Position numbers and translations under genes: made by a program. This document shows, piece after piece, positions 1-9,022 of a stretch of DNA of 64,000 nt. Origin of the DNA: Sulfitobacter geojensis. Lineage in GTDB: Bacteria > Pseudomonadota > Alphaproteobacteria > Rhodobacterales > Rhodobacteraceae. Numbering within the stretch: position 1 is the stretch's first letter; each line of letters opens with the position of its first letter. The stretch is taken from assembly GCF_000622325.1 (NCBI RefSeq), contig NZ_JASE01000005.1:2914001-2978000 (forward strand), written 5' to 3'. The notes under the pieces were generated by a model. That model made no database searches. It saw only the letters and a list, made by a program, of their open reading frames with translations, and was not told where the DNA came from.

Positions 1-360
1 TTCGGGCGAGAGTTTTAGATCAGGCGCATCGGCAAAGGTGATATCACCGCCGTTATAGCCGCGATGCACCACCGGTTTCACACCGCTGGCGTTAAATTGC
101 GGGGCGGTATCCACATGCGCGCACCAGCCCATTACCGGCCCCTCGGCGGTGGCGGGAATGCTTGCCAGTACGACGCCATAATCCGTCAGGCGCACATCCT
201 GCGCGCCCATCTCGGTCAGTTCGCCAACCAACAGGCGCGACATATCAAGCTGGATGTCCGTGCTGGGCTGGCTGGTAGAGGCCGCGTCACTCTGGCTGTC
301 GATCTCGGCATAGCGCACAAGGCGCGCTTCCAGTTCACTGTCAAATTCGCTGCGCATCAT
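1..360 (-). CDS. pepT: peptidase T (tripeptide aminopeptidase), N-terminal part
   Basis: Only the first 120 codons are in the window; the gene runs off the left edge. The N-terminus begins MMRSEFDSELEARLVRYAEI, as in M20B peptidase T enzymes, cytosolic zinc aminopeptidases that release the N-terminal residue of tripeptides. The segment AHVDT at about residues 82-86 carries the first zinc-ligand histidine of the M20 family. Two adjacent ATG codons (358-360 and 355-357) could start it; an AGGAG box lies just upstream of the first. It is divergent from the AI-2E family gene. The assignment rests on the N-terminal third only. Confidence 0.85.
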   Translation of the reverse strand, partial: MMRSEFDSELEARLVRYAEIDSQSDAASTSQPSTDIQLDMSRLLVGELTEMGAQDVRLTDYGVVLASIPATAEGPVMGWCAHVDTAPQFNASGVKPVVHRGYNGGDITFADAPDLKLSPE

Positions 361-452
361 TCTGATCTCCTTTGGTGGGATGTGGTGACGTCCTGCCGGT
401 CAAGTCAAGGTGCGTGTTGGGCTGAATTTCGACGCGACAACGGGCCCAAGAC

Positions 453-490
453 GGGATTTCCCCTGAACAAGACTGGGATTCCCCCTGAAC
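453..490. repeat. tandem 16-bp imperfect direct repeat in divergent promoter region
   Basis: GGGATTTCCCCTGAAC at 453-468 recurs as GGGATTCCCCCTGAAC at 475-490, one mismatch and a 22-bp period (about two helical turns). It sits in the 209-bp gap between divergent pepT and the AI-2E family gene. A regulator site is possible but nothing else supports it. Confidence 0.4.
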
Positions 491-569
491 CGGCAAGGAT
501 TCGGCCCGCCTGCCCTTGAAACACGTCCCCTTTCGCGCAATGTCAGTAAGGAATTTAACGGAGAACACC

Positions 570-1637
570 ATGGCATTGCCGATCAGAGAACAACTGAAAT
601 ACTGGGGCGTTGCAACGGCGGTGTTTCTGGTCGCCTTGTGGTTTCTGGGCGATGTGCTGATGCCTTTCCTTTTGGGTGGCGCGATTGCCTATTTCCTTGA
701 TCCGGTGGCGGACAAGCTTGAACGCATGGGCCTTAGCCGCGCTTTGGCGACAGCGGTGATTACCATCATCGGCGTGCTGATCTTTGTGGCGATGGCATTA
801 TTGGTGGTGCCGACGCTGGTCAAACAGGCGATCAGCCTTGTGCAGACGGCCCCGCAGCTGTTCGAAAATTTCACCACCTTCCTGACCACCCGCTTTCCAG
901 CCCTTTTGGATGACACATCGACCCTGAGTACTTCGTTGGCCTCGATCGGCGCGACAATTCAGGAACGCGGCGGCGAGTTGTTGCAGACAGCTGTGGCGTC
1001 CTTTGCCTCCATCCTGAACATCGTGATCCTGTTTGTGATCGTGCCGGTGGTTGCCGTGTATCTGCTGCTGGATTGGGACCGGATGGTCGCAGCCATCGAC
1101 CGGTTGGTGCCACGCGATCACGTGGATACGGTACGCAGGCTGGCCGCAGAGATCGACCGGACGCTGGCCTCTTTCATCCGCGGAATGGGCACGGTCTGTC
1201 TGATCCTTGGCACCTATTACGCCATTGCGCTGATGCTGGTCGGCCTGCAATTCGGTCTTGTCGTCGGGTTTATCGCCGGTTTGGTCACTTTTATTCCCTA
1301 CCTCGGGGCGCTTTTGGGGGGCACCCTGGCCATTGGTCTGGCGCTGTTCCAGTTCTGGGGCGATTGGGTTTCCATCGGCATGGTTGCCGGTGTCTTCATC
1401 CTTGGGCAGGTGATTGAGGGCAATGTGCTCACGCCCAAGCTTGTGGGCGATTCCGTCGGGCTTCACCCTGTCTGGCTGATCCTGTCCCTATCGGTCTTCG
1501 GCACGCTGTTCGGGTTTGTCGGCATGCTGATCGCTGTTCCTCTGGCGGCGGCCATCGGCGTCATCGCACGGTTCGCGGTGTCGCAGTACCGCCAAAGCCT
1601 GCTGTATCAGGGCACCGCCCCGAGCGATCAGGACTGA
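570..1637 (+). CDS. AI-2E family transporter (PerM/YdiK-type permease)
   Basis: The 355-aa integral membrane protein has the AI-2E transporter family pattern: two hydrophobic helices near the N-terminus (roughly residues 16-50 and 60-90), a long amphipathic central loop, and a cluster of helices from about residue 145 to 345. The C-terminal motif PKLVGDSVGLHPVW is characteristic of the family. Members export diverse small molecules or ions; the substrate here cannot be read from the sequence. The ATG at 570 is preferred because GGAG lies 6-9 bases upstream; the frame is open further upstream without family similarity. Its stop is one base before the hdaA start, so the two genes are probably co-transcribed. 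Confidence 0.85.
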   Translation: MALPIREQLKYWGVATAVFLVALWFLGDVLMPFLLGGAIAYFLDPVADKLERMGLSRALATAVITIIGVLIFVAMALLVVPTLVKQAISLVQTAPQLFENFTTFLTTRFPALLDDTSTLSTSLASIGATIQERGGELLQTAVASFASILNIVILFVIVPVVAVYLLLDWDRMVAAIDRLVPRDHVDTVRRLAAEIDRTLASFIRGMGTVCLILGTYYAIALMLVGLQFGLVVGFIAGLVTFIPYLGALLGGTLAIGLALFQFWGDWVSIGMVAGVFILGQVIEGNVLTPKLVGDSVGLHPVWLILSLSVFGTLFGFVGMLIAVPLAAAIGVIARFAVSQYRQSLLYQGTAPSDQD

Positions 1638-1638
1638 C

Positions 1639-2319
1639 ATGGCAGAACAACTCGGATTTGACCTGCCCAGCCGGACCGCGCTGGGGCGGGATGCCTTTTT
1701 CGCCGCCCCGTCCAACGCCATGGCTTTGGCGATGATCGACACTTGGCCCAATTGGGCGGGCGGCAAACTGGTGCTGACCGGCCCCACGGGCGCGGGCAAG
1801 ACCCATCTCACCCATGTCTGGGCGACCGTTTCAAATGCCACGATCATCAAGGCTGCCGATGTGCAGGAGGCCGACATCCCGACGCTGGCCCAAGGCCCCG
1901 TCGCGGTCGAGGACATCCCGACAATTGCCGGCAATTCCGAGGCCGAGACGGCGCTGTTCCACCTGCACAACATGACATTGGCCGAGGGTCATACCCTGTT
2001 GCTGACCGGCACGCCGCCCGTTGCGGGCTGGGGATTGCACCTGCCCGACCTGATGAGCCGCCTGCAAGGCACAACGGCTGCCGCCCTTGAAGCGCCTGAT
2101 GATGCGCTGCTGGCGGCGCTGTTGGTAAAACTGTTGGCCGACCGGCAGCTCATGCCGAAACCTGCGCTGATCACCTATCTGTTGGGGCGCATGGACCGGT
2201 CCTTTGCTGCCGCTATCGATCTGGTGGCCCGTCTGGACGCGGCAAGCCTTGCGCGCAAGAAACCGATCACCATCAAACTTGCCGCGGCTGTGCTGGACAA
2301 AGCCCCCCCAAACACCTGA
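1639..2319 (+). CDS. hdaA: DnaA regulatory inactivator Hda homologue
   Basis: A 226-aa AAA+ protein of the Hda/DnaA type that, with the loaded sliding clamp, stimulates ATP hydrolysis by DnaA and prevents re-initiation. The N-terminal EQLGFDLP (residues 3-10) matches the clamp-binding motif of Hda proteins. The Walker A motif GPTGAGKT is at residues 48-55, and VEDIPTI supplies the acidic Walker B region. The DnaA DNA-binding domain IV is absent, as expected for Hda. It directly follows the permease gene and precedes ppk by 45 bases, an order I recall from other Roseobacters. Confidence 0.85.
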   Translation: MAEQLGFDLPSRTALGRDAFFAAPSNAMALAMIDTWPNWAGGKLVLTGPTGAGKTHLTHVWATVSNATIIKAADVQEADIPTLAQGPVAVEDIPTIAGNSEAETALFHLHNMTLAEGHTLLLTGTPPVAGWGLHLPDLMSRLQGTTAAALEAPDDALLAALLVKLLADRQLMPKPALITYLLGRMDRSFAAAIDLVARLDAASLARKKPITIKLAAAVLDKAPPNT

Positions 2320-2364
2320 TACTGCTGTCACAATCCCATTACAAACCTGCCCCATAAGGCCGCC

Positions 2365-4539
2365 ATGACACAAACCGATTTTCTGACGGGCGCCTTCCCG
2401 CCCAGCGTCGACATGCCTGATCTGGATCTCACCGGACCAGGGCGGTATTTCAATCGCGAACTCAGCTGGCTGGGTTTCAACTGGCGGGTGGTTGAAGAAT
2501 CCCAAAACCCGCGCGTGCCCTTGCTGGAACGGCTGCGGTTCCTGTCGATTTCGGCGGACAATCTGGACGAGTTTTACACCGTGCGCGTTGCGGGCCTGCG
2601 CGAGCTGGCCCAAGCCGGCAACACCACCCCCGCCTATGACGGGCTGACCCCTGCGGAACAATTGGTGCTGATCAACGAAGATGCGCGCAAGCTGATGCAG
2701 ACGCAACAGCGGGTGCTCGTGGACCTGATGGCCGAAATGGATGCGCAAAACATCTATCTGGAACACACTGCCGACCTGAGCAAAAGCGATCTGGCCTTTC
2801 TCAAGGATGTCTTTTTAAATCAGGTGTTTGCGGTTCTGTCCCCGCTGGCCATCGACCCTGCGCACCCGTTCCCGTTCATTCCCAACACCGGTTATGCACT
2901 GGCGCTGCAACTGGAACGCTCCAGCGACAAACGCCCGCTGCAAGCCTTGCTGCCCATCCCTGCACAGATCGACCGTTTTGTGGCCTTGCCTGCCGATGAG
3001 GGCACGCTGCGCTACCTGCCGCTTGAGGATCTGTTGGTGATCCATATTCCCGACCTGTTCCCGGGATATAAACTGAAATCCCACTTTGAATTCCGCGTCC
3101 TGCGCGACAGTGATCTAGAGGTCGAGGACGAGGCCGAAGACCTTGTGCGCGAATTCGAAGTTGCACTGAAACGCCGACGCCGCGGCGAGGTTGTGCGGCT
3201 GACCCATTCCGCCGGTGCCCCCGAAAAGCTGAAGGCGGTGATCATGGCCGAGCTGGGCGTGCATGATCGCGATGTCATCGAAATCGACGGGATGATTGGC
3301 GTGGACGACCTGTCCGAACTGGTGACGGATGCGCGCCCCGATCTGCTGTGGCCGCAATTCAGCCCGCGCATCCCCGAACGCGTGCAGGACCATGACGGCG
3401 ACATGTTCGAAGCGATCCGCCAGAAAGACATGCTGCTGCATCATCCGTACGAAACCTTTGATATGGTTGTGCGGTTTCTCGCGCAGGCTGCGCGTGATCC
3501 CAATGTCGTCGCCATCAAGCAGACGTTGTACCGCACGTCGCGCGACAGCCCGATTGTCGAAGCCCTGTGCGAAGCGGCCGAAGGCGGCAAGTCGGTGACC
3601 GCATTGGTCGAGCTGAAGGCGCGTTTTGACGAGGCGGCCAACATCCGCCAGTCACGCCGGTTGGAGCGCGCAGGTGCGCATGTGGTTTACGGATTTATCG
3701 ATCTGAAAACCCACGCGAAAATCTCGACTGTGGTGCGGCGCGAAGGCAACCAGCTGGTGACCTATACCCATTATGGCACCGGCAATTACCATCCGATCAC
3801 GGCGCGGATTTACACCGATCTTTCGCTGTTCACCTGCGATCAGAAACTGGGGCGGGACGCGACCAAAGTGTTCAATTACCTGTCCGGCTATGCCCAGCCC
3901 GACAGTCTTGATAACCTTGCCATTTCGCCCACCACGCTCAAGCCCCGCCTGCTTGAGATGATTGCGGCCGAGGCGGATCACGCAACGGCCGGCCGGCCCG
4001 CGATGATCTGGGCCAAGATGAATTCGTTGATTGATGACGAAGTGATCGACGCGCTTTATGCCGCATCGCAGGCCGGTGTGCAGATCAGCCTTGTGATCCG
4101 TGGCATCTGTGGGCTGCGCCCGGGCATCAAGGGTCTGTCTGAAAACATCCGCGTGAAATCCATTGTCGGGCGGTTTCTGGAACATTCGCGGATTGTCTGT
4201 TTTGGCAATGGCGCGGGGCTGCCGCATAAAAAAGCGCGCGTCTTTATGTCATCTGCCGATTGGATGGGGCGCAACCTGAACCGGCGCGTCGAAACCTTGG
4301 TCGAGATCGAGAACCAGACCGTGAAGGCGCAAATCGTCAGCCAGATCATGGCGGCCAATCTGGCCGATGTGGCGCAAAGCTGGATCATGGCCCCTGACGG
4401 CAGCTTCCATCGCCCCGCCTTTCAGGAAGGGCAGTTTACCTTTAACTGCCACCGGTTCTTTATGGAAAACCCGTCCCTTTCAGGGCGCGGATCAGCAGGC
4501 GCATCCGATGTGCCAAAACTGACCCATACCGAAGACTGA
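2365..4539 (+). CDS. ppk1: polyphosphate kinase 1
   Basis: The 724-aa protein is a full-length PPK1, which reversibly polymerises the gamma-phosphate of ATP into polyphosphate. The N-terminal domain contains [12 protein letters not shown]. The phospholipase-D-like catalytic half carries the autophosphorylated histidine in HYGTGNYHP (about residues 469-477) and the second conserved histidine in LEHSR (about 604-608). The next gene downstream is the opposing exopolyphosphatase, so synthesis and breakdown are encoded together. An imperfect Pho-box-like pair of heptamers (CTGTCAC and CCATTAC, 11-bp spacing) lies at 2325-2342; the match is weak. Confidence 0.95.
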   Translation: MTQTDFLTGAFPPSVDMPDLDLTGPGRYFNRELSWLGFNWRVVEESQNPRVPLLERLRFLSISADNLDEFYTVRVAGLRELAQAGNTTPAYDGLTPAEQLVLINEDARKLMQTQQRVLVDLMAEMDAQNIYLEHTADLSKSDLAFLKDVFLNQVFAVLSPLAIDPAHPFPFIPNTGYALALQLERSSDKRPLQALLPIPAQIDRFVALPADEGTLRYLPLEDLLVIHIPDLFPGYKLKSHFEFRVLRDSDLEVEDEAEDLVREFEVALKRRRRGEVVRLTHSAGAPEKLKAVIMAELGVHDRDVIEIDGMIGVDDLSELVTDARPDLLWPQFSPRIPERVQDHDGDMFEAIRQKDMLLHHPYETFDMVVRFLAQAARDPNVVAIKQTLYRTSRDSPIVEALCEAAEGGKSVTALVELKARFDEAANIRQSRRLERAGAHVVYGFIDLKTHAKISTVVRREGNQLVTYTHYGTGNYHPITARIYTDLSLFTCDQKLGRDATKVFNYLSGYAQPDSLDNLAISPTTLKPRLLEMIAAEADHATAGRPAMIWAKMNSLIDDEVIDALYAASQAGVQISLVIRGICGLRPGIKGLSENIRVKSIVGRFLEHSRIVCFGNGAGLPHKKARVFMSSADWMGRNLNRRVETLVEIENQTVKAQIVSQIMAANLADVAQSWIMAPDGSFHRPAFQEGQFTFNCHRFFMENPSLSGRGSAGASDVPKLTHTED

Positions 4540-4628
4540 TCCCCCAAGAATATTTACCGCGCGTAAAGGATTGACCCAAGGGCGGCTCTGACCCATCTTG
4601 CGCCGTAACGACAGCCCAAGGAGTGCGC

Positions 4629-6218
4629 ATGGCAGATCCGACCGAAAAGCTTCCTTACGCGGTGCCCGAAACCGGCATTGCCGAGCTTGGTCTATTTGGT
4701 AAACCGCTGTTTGAAGACCCGTCCGCACGGGCGTTGGCGCGGGTTGGTGTGGTAGATGTGGGGTCAAACTCTGTCCGTTTGGTGGTGTTTGACGGTGCGG
4801 CGCGATCGCCTGCTTACTTTTACAACGAGAAAATCATGTGCGCCTTGGGCGCGGGCATGGCCGAAAGCGGCCATTTGTCACCGGAAGGCCGTGTGCGGGC
4901 CCTGTCCGCGATGCGCCGGTTCAAAAAGCTGGCCGATGGCATGGGATTGTCGGAACTTTCGGTCGTGGCCACGGCTGCGGTGCGCGATGCCAGCGACGGG
5001 CGCGATTTCTGCGACGAAGTCTTGCGCGAAACCGGTCTGCGCATCTGGGTCATCGACGGCGAGGAAGAAGCGCGGCTTTCCGCGCAGGGCGTGTTACTGG
5101 GCTGGCCCGGTGCCTACGGTCTGGTCTGCGACATTGGCGGCTCGTCTATGGAGCTGGCGGAAATTTCCGGCGGCCGTGTTGGCAAACGCATGACGTCGCA
5201 ACTTGGCCCGCTGAAACTGCGCGACATCAAAGGCGGTGCCAAGGCACGCAAGGCCCATATCAGCGACGTCATCGACAAGCTGAAAGACAAAATGGGAGCG
5301 CAGCGCGACCGTCTGTTTCTGGTTGGCGGCTCGTGGCGGGCCATTGCACGGATCGACATGCTGCGGCGGGGCTATCCGTTGCAGGTGCTGCATGAATACC
5401 GCATGACGCCGCGGGCGGTTTCCGCCACGGTAAAATACATCAAGGAAACCGATCCAGAAGAATTGCGCGCTGCGGCGGGCGTATCTTCAAGCCGGATGGC
5501 GCTGGTGCCTTTCGCCGCCGAAGTGCTGTCACGGCTGGTCCAGACCTTTCGCCCCAAGGACATCGCGATTTCCAGCTATGGCATCCGCGAGGGCATGCTG
5601 TATGAACAGATGCCGCAACGCTTGCGCGATCGTGACCCGCTGATCGAGGCCTGCCGCTTTGCCGAAGCCAAGGACGCGCGGATGCCGGGGTTCGGCAAGA
5701 CGCTGTATAATCTGATCCTGCCCCTGTATAAATCCGCCCCCGCCCCGCGCAAACGGCTGATCAAGGCGGCGTGCCTGTTGCATGACGTCAGCTGGCGCGC
5801 GCATCCCGATTACCGCGCCGAGGTCTGTTTTGACAATGCCACACGCGCCAATCTGGGCGGGCTGAAACATGCGGAACGGGTTTTTCTGGGTTTGGCACTG
5901 CTGCACCGCTATTCCAACAAACGCGAAAACGCGCGGTTCAGTGATCTCTATGAGATGCTGGACGAAACCCAGCGGGCCGATGCCGAAATACTGGGCAAGG
6001 CCATGCGCTTTGGCGCGATGCTGTGGATGAACCCCGATGAAGACCGCGGCGAAATCCGCTGGTTTTCGAAGAAAAAGCAGCTTCAACTGCGTTTGACCTC
6101 TGACATGTTGCCGCTGTTCGGCGAAGTGGCAGAGGCGCGGTTGAACTCGCTGGCGGCGTCCTTGGGGGCCGAGGTTGAAATCAAAACGGTAAGAGAACGC
6201 AAACCAAGCGCAGAATGA
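4629..6218 (+). CDS. ppx: Ppx/GppA family exopolyphosphatase
   Basis: The 529-aa protein releases phosphate from polyphosphate chain ends (Ppx) or acts on pppGpp (GppA). VVDVGSNSVRLVV at about residues 41-53 and CDIGGSSMEL further on are the two phosphate-binding loops of the ASKHA fold. The C-terminal half contains LLHDVSWRAHPDYR, the degenerate HD-type domain of long Ppx proteins. ATG 4629 is chosen over GTG 4623 because AAGGAG ends five bases before it. It lies 89 bases after ppk1 and is convergent with the next gene, with 4 bases between stops. Confidence 0.9.
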   Translation: MADPTEKLPYAVPETGIAELGLFGKPLFEDPSARALARVGVVDVGSNSVRLVVFDGAARSPAYFYNEKIMCALGAGMAESGHLSPEGRVRALSAMRRFKKLADGMGLSELSVVATAAVRDASDGRDFCDEVLRETGLRIWVIDGEEEARLSAQGVLLGWPGAYGLVCDIGGSSMELAEISGGRVGKRMTSQLGPLKLRDIKGGAKARKAHISDVIDKLKDKMGAQRDRLFLVGGSWRAIARIDMLRRGYPLQVLHEYRMTPRAVSATVKYIKETDPEELRAAAGVSSSRMALVPFAAEVLSRLVQTFRPKDIAISSYGIREGMLYEQMPQRLRDRDPLIEACRFAEAKDARMPGFGKTLYNLILPLYKSAPAPRKRLIKAACLLHDVSWRAHPDYRAEVCFDNATRANLGGLKHAERVFLGLALLHRYSNKRENARFSDLYEMLDETQRADAEILGKAMRFGAMLWMNPDEDRGEIRWFSKKKQLQLRLTSDMLPLFGEVAEARLNSLAASLGAEVEIKTVRERKPSAE

Positions 6219-6222
6219 TCGC

Positions 6223-6558
6223 CTAAAGGTCGATCTGCGGCGCAGGTTCGGTGGGCGCGTCCGGTGGCGTCATCGGGTGGTCCGGTTTGCGCCGGATGAT
6301 GATATCGCCATTCGGCAATACCTCTGGCGGCATGTAGACGCTCCAATCCTCGACCTCGTCCAGCAGCTCGGACAGCTTCGGGCCCATGTCATCGGCCAGA
6401 TCCTGCAAATCCTCGACCGCAGGTTCCATTTCCTTCAGGATCCCCTCAAGAAACATCTGTGCGCCCCGCTCCATCAGGGACAGGCCGGGGGCCTCTTCCG
6501 CGTGGGCGGCAGGGGTGAACATGGTTGCGGCAAGGGCAAAGGGGATCAGCTGTTTCAT
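6223..6558 (-). CDS. small secreted protein of unknown function
   Basis: The 111-aa product starts with a clear Sec signal peptide (hydrophobic core at residues 4-15, AHA cleavage motif near residue 20), giving a mature periplasmic protein of about 90 residues. The mature part is acidic, predicted helical around MERGAQMFLEGILKEMEP, then has a proline-rich C-terminus. I recall similar short proteins in Roseobacter genomes, often misnamed AAA+ ATPase; no nucleotide-binding motif is present. It is alone, convergent with ppx and 29 bases beyond the end of the EEP-family gene. Function unknown. Confidence 0.75.
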   Translation of the reverse strand: MKQLIPFALAATMFTPAAHAEEAPGLSLMERGAQMFLEGILKEMEPAVEDLQDLADDMGPKLSELLDEVEDWSVYMPPEVLPNGDIIIRRKPDHPMTPPDAPTEPAPQIDL

Positions 6559-6587
6559 ACCCCGAATATAGGGTAATCGGCGCGAAA

Positions 6588-7619
6588 TTACAAAGTTTCG
6601 TCCAGATCAATCGTGACCGGGAAGTGATCCGATGCCATCACAAGCGCGTCGCGCAGCGCGGGCGTGTTCCAGCACTCTGGATCGTCCAGCGGATGCCAGA
6701 TCCGCCAATTCGCCCCTTTGGCGCGGATGTCATCGGTGACCATGATGTAATCCAGCAAGGCCTGCAAAAACCGTTTTTCCTGCCGGATCCAGAATCGCGC
6801 CGACGTCGGCATCGCCCCCAACCTGCGTGAAAGCGCCTGACGCGCATGCGGATCGAACAACGGTTGATCCTGCCCGTGGCCCATCACGATCTCGACCGAG
6901 GAGCGGCCGAACAGGTTCTCGAATTCATCCAGCCCCACCCCGTCGTTCAGATCGCCCAAGACCATCAACGGTGTCCCATCGGCCAGATCGGACTCAATAC
7001 GCCCGCGCAGCCAGATCGCCTGCGCCAATTGCTTGCGCCGGTTGGCAATATTGATGCGCAACGCTTCAGCGTCGTTGCGCGCGCCATGCGGTGCTTTGGA
7101 TTTCAGATGCGCCCCGATCATGCGGAACCGGAACCCCGACAGGGTTTCGACTGCCAGTTCCAGCGGCGGCTTTGAGAAAACGACCAAATCTTCATGCGCA
7201 TCCACGTCCAGATCAATGCGCAAGGCCCCGTCAAACTGCGGCGCGCCTATTGCCCCTTGCGGACCGGCGATATCGCCGCGCGGATCATGGCGCACCCGCA
7301 TCACGGTGGGGTCATACATCAGCGCGATTTCCTGCTGCGTATCATTGGAAAACCCGATCACCGCCGCGTTTGCCCGCAGGTCAAAGTGTTCGGCAAACTC
7401 CGTAAGTGCCGCCACCGTCGATCGCTTGCTGCCTTGATCGGGAGCCTCGATCACCATGATCGCATCCGCGTCCAGCGCCTGAAACACCACGCCAAGGGCG
7501 GCAGTTTGCTGCGCGCGGGTCACGTTGTAACGGGCCGACCATCCGTCATCATTGTGCAAGCGATTGGCGTCATCAAAGAGCGCTGAAAACCATTCCACAT
7601 TATAGGTGGCGATGCGCAT
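6588..7619 (-). CDS. endonuclease/exonuclease/phosphatase (EEP) family protein
   Basis: The 343-aa cytosolic protein has the DNase I-like EEP fold: the metal-binding motif YNVEWF at residues 5-10, the central GDLNDG motif, and the C-terminal SDHFPVTID motif with the catalytic histidine. The family includes phosphodiesterases acting on nucleic acids, lipids and sugars; the substrate is unclear. The start at 7619 is chosen because the ATG overlaps the upstream stop as TGATG, which implies translational coupling to the TerB/J-domain gene. The frame is open for ten more codons, but these lie inside that gene. Confidence 0.85.
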   Translation of the reverse strand: MRIATYNVEWFSALFDDANRLHNDDGWSARYNVTRAQQTAALGVVFQALDADAIMVIEAPDQGSKRSTVAALTEFAEHFDLRANAAVIGFSNDTQQEIALMYDPTVMRVRHDPRGDIAGPQGAIGAPQFDGALRIDLDVDAHEDLVVFSKPPLELAVETLSGFRFRMIGAHLKSKAPHGARNDAEALRINIANRRKQLAQAIWLRGRIESDLADGTPLMVLGDLNDGVGLDEFENLFGRSSVEIVMGHGQDQPLFDPHARQALSRRLGAMPTSARFWIRQEKRFLQALLDYIMVTDDIRAKGANWRIWHPLDDPECWNTPALRDALVMASDHFPVTIDLDETL

Positions 7620-8299
7620 CAAGCGGTCTTGCCCGACAGGGTCGCCCATGCGCGGTTGATGTCGATCATGCGTTTTTCGGCCATGCGAATGGCCTCTTCC
7701 GGCAGACCGCGTGCGACCAATGCATCAGGGTGGTTGTCGCGCACCAGTTTACGCCAGGCTGCGCGGGCCTCTTCCTGGGTGGCATTCGGGGCGATCCCCA
7801 GAACGCTATGCGGCAAAGGCGAGGTATCAGGCACGAACCGTGCCTTAAGGGCGGCAAAACGGGTTTCGGACATGCCGAAAATCCGCGCCACATCTTCCAG
7901 AAACGCGTCCTCGTTCGGGTGATACATGCCGTCGGCCATCGCAATGTGAAACAGCCCTTCCATCAAATCGCACAGCATTTCCGGCTGGTCATGAAACATG
8001 CTGGCAATGCGGCGGGCATAATCGTCAAATCCCGCAACATCCTGACGGGCAAGGTTAAAAACGCGTGCTGCGCCTTCGGTATCGCCCTCGGCAATCTGGA
8101 AAACCTCACGAAAGGCCATCACTTCGTCACGGGTCACCAACCCGTCCGCCTTGGCCATTTTCGCCCCCAATGCGATCACGGCAATGGTGAAGGCGACCGA
8201 GCGTTCCGGCGGGCTGCGCAGACGGTCGAAAACCGCGCCCAACCCTTCGCCGGAGGTCAGCGCGGAAAGCGCTTCGGATATGCGGAGCCAAATCGACAT
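7619..8299 (-). CDS. TerB/J-domain protein (DjlA-like co-chaperone)
   Basis: The 226-aa protein has two recognisable parts. Residues about 35-150 form a TerB-like helical domain with the paired acidic motifs MAKADGLVTRDE (48-59) and MADGMYHPNED (121-131). Residues about 163-222 form a J-domain with the HPD tripeptide at 190-192, which stimulates DnaK ATPase. That order is the soluble part of DjlA; the N-terminal membrane segment of E. coli DjlA is replaced here by a short amphipathic stretch (residues 1-15). The stop codon overlaps the EEP gene start. Confidence 0.85.
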   Translation of the reverse strand: MSIWLRISEALSALTSGEGLGAVFDRLRSPPERSVAFTIAVIALGAKMAKADGLVTRDEVMAFREVFQIAEGDTEGAARVFNLARQDVAGFDDYARRIASMFHDQPEMLCDLMEGLFHIAMADGMYHPNEDAFLEDVARIFGMSETRFAALKARFVPDTSPLPHSVLGIAPNATQEEARAAWRKLVRDNHPDALVARGLPEEAIRMAEKRMIDINRAWATLSGKTA

Positions 8300-8362
8300 G
8301 GGATGACTTTAACCCCTGCGGGAAAAGAAGTCAGGGCGAATGCGACCGTTTCTACATCAAAA

Positions 8363-8983
8363 TCAAGTCAGCCTGCGGATTTCCCCTGCAACATCAAACT
8401 CTGCCTCAAGCCGGCAAGGTCCGGTGTCAAAGCGCACGCGCTGGTCCTTTAGATGCGGCCCAAGCAGCGCAGCCAATGCATCAGCTTCGGGGTGACAGAC
8501 CGTCAGCGACGTCATACGCGCCCCCGACGGGGTCAAACGTGCCGCCGGATGGGCATCGCCCTCCCATTCAATCAACGCGGGCGCGCAGTTATCAAATGGC
8601 AAGACACCATCCGCAGGCACCGCCATCCGCCAGCGCAGATCCCCCCGCTGCAAGGACACGGGTTCGCCGAACCCCGCAGGCAGGCTGGCAAGGGTCGCGT
8701 CCAGATCATCACACCGGCAAATCCAGTTGGTCAAACGCGGCCCACCGGTGAAATTGTCCAGATCAAACCACCGTGGCCTATCGGGCACCGGTGCCGCAGG
8801 GTTGATCGCAATCGCCTCAAGGTACAAACCATCCTCAAGACCCAGCAGCGTGTTATGCGTGTGAAACACCGCATGCTCGCCCCCTTGCTGAAGCGTCAGC
8901 CCCAAGGCCCGCTCCACATGCTGCGTCGCCGCCGCCAAGGTCTCACCCGCCACGGCGATATGGTCAAACTCCATCACGCCCAT
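8363..8983 (-). CDS. VOC superfamily (glyoxalase-like) protein
   Basis: The 206-aa protein begins MEFDHIAVAGETLAAAT, the first beta-alpha unit of a vicinal-oxygen-chelate fold, with the metal-ligand histidine in FDHI. Its length and the middle motif RPRWFDLD fit the Glyoxalase_3-like group rather than classical glyoxalase I. It follows the methylmalonyl-CoA mutase gene on the same strand, and methylmalonyl-CoA epimerase is also a VOC protein, but that enzyme is about 135 residues, so I do not assign it. A GAGGGG ribosome site precedes the start; part of the dispersed element described at 8991 supplies it. Confidence 0.75.
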   Translation of the reverse strand: MGVMEFDHIAVAGETLAAATQHVERALGLTLQQGGEHAVFHTHNTLLGLEDGLYLEAIAINPAAPVPDRPRWFDLDNFTGGPRLTNWICRCDDLDATLASLPAGFGEPVSLQRGDLRWRMAVPADGVLPFDNCAPALIEWEGDAHPAARLTPSGARMTSLTVCHPEADALAALLGPHLKDQRVRFDTGPCRLEAEFDVAGEIRRLT

Positions 8984-8990
8984 TTTCCCC

Positions 8991-9022
8991 TCTTTTTGGC
9001 CCTAAAAACTGTCCGCACTCTC
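8991..9022 (-). repeat. dispersed 3'-end element, copy A
   Basis: A 32-bp segment that matches copy B at 33710-33741 at 29 of 32 positions. Read on the plus strand both begin TCTTTTTGGCC and end ACTGTCCGCACTCTC. It overlaps the last codons of the methylmalonyl-CoA mutase gene and extends to just before the ribosome site of the VOC gene. Confidence 0.6.

Noticed and set aside
64-519. 151-codon plus-strand frame over the pepT start and promoter
   Set aside because: Antisense to a conserved N-terminus and crosses the divergent promoter region; no homology recognised.
8363-8983. VOC gene as methylmalonyl-CoA epimerase beside the mutase
   Set aside because: The position is tempting, but the protein has 206 residues with Glyoxalase_3-like features, whereas epimerase has about 135; motifs do not match.
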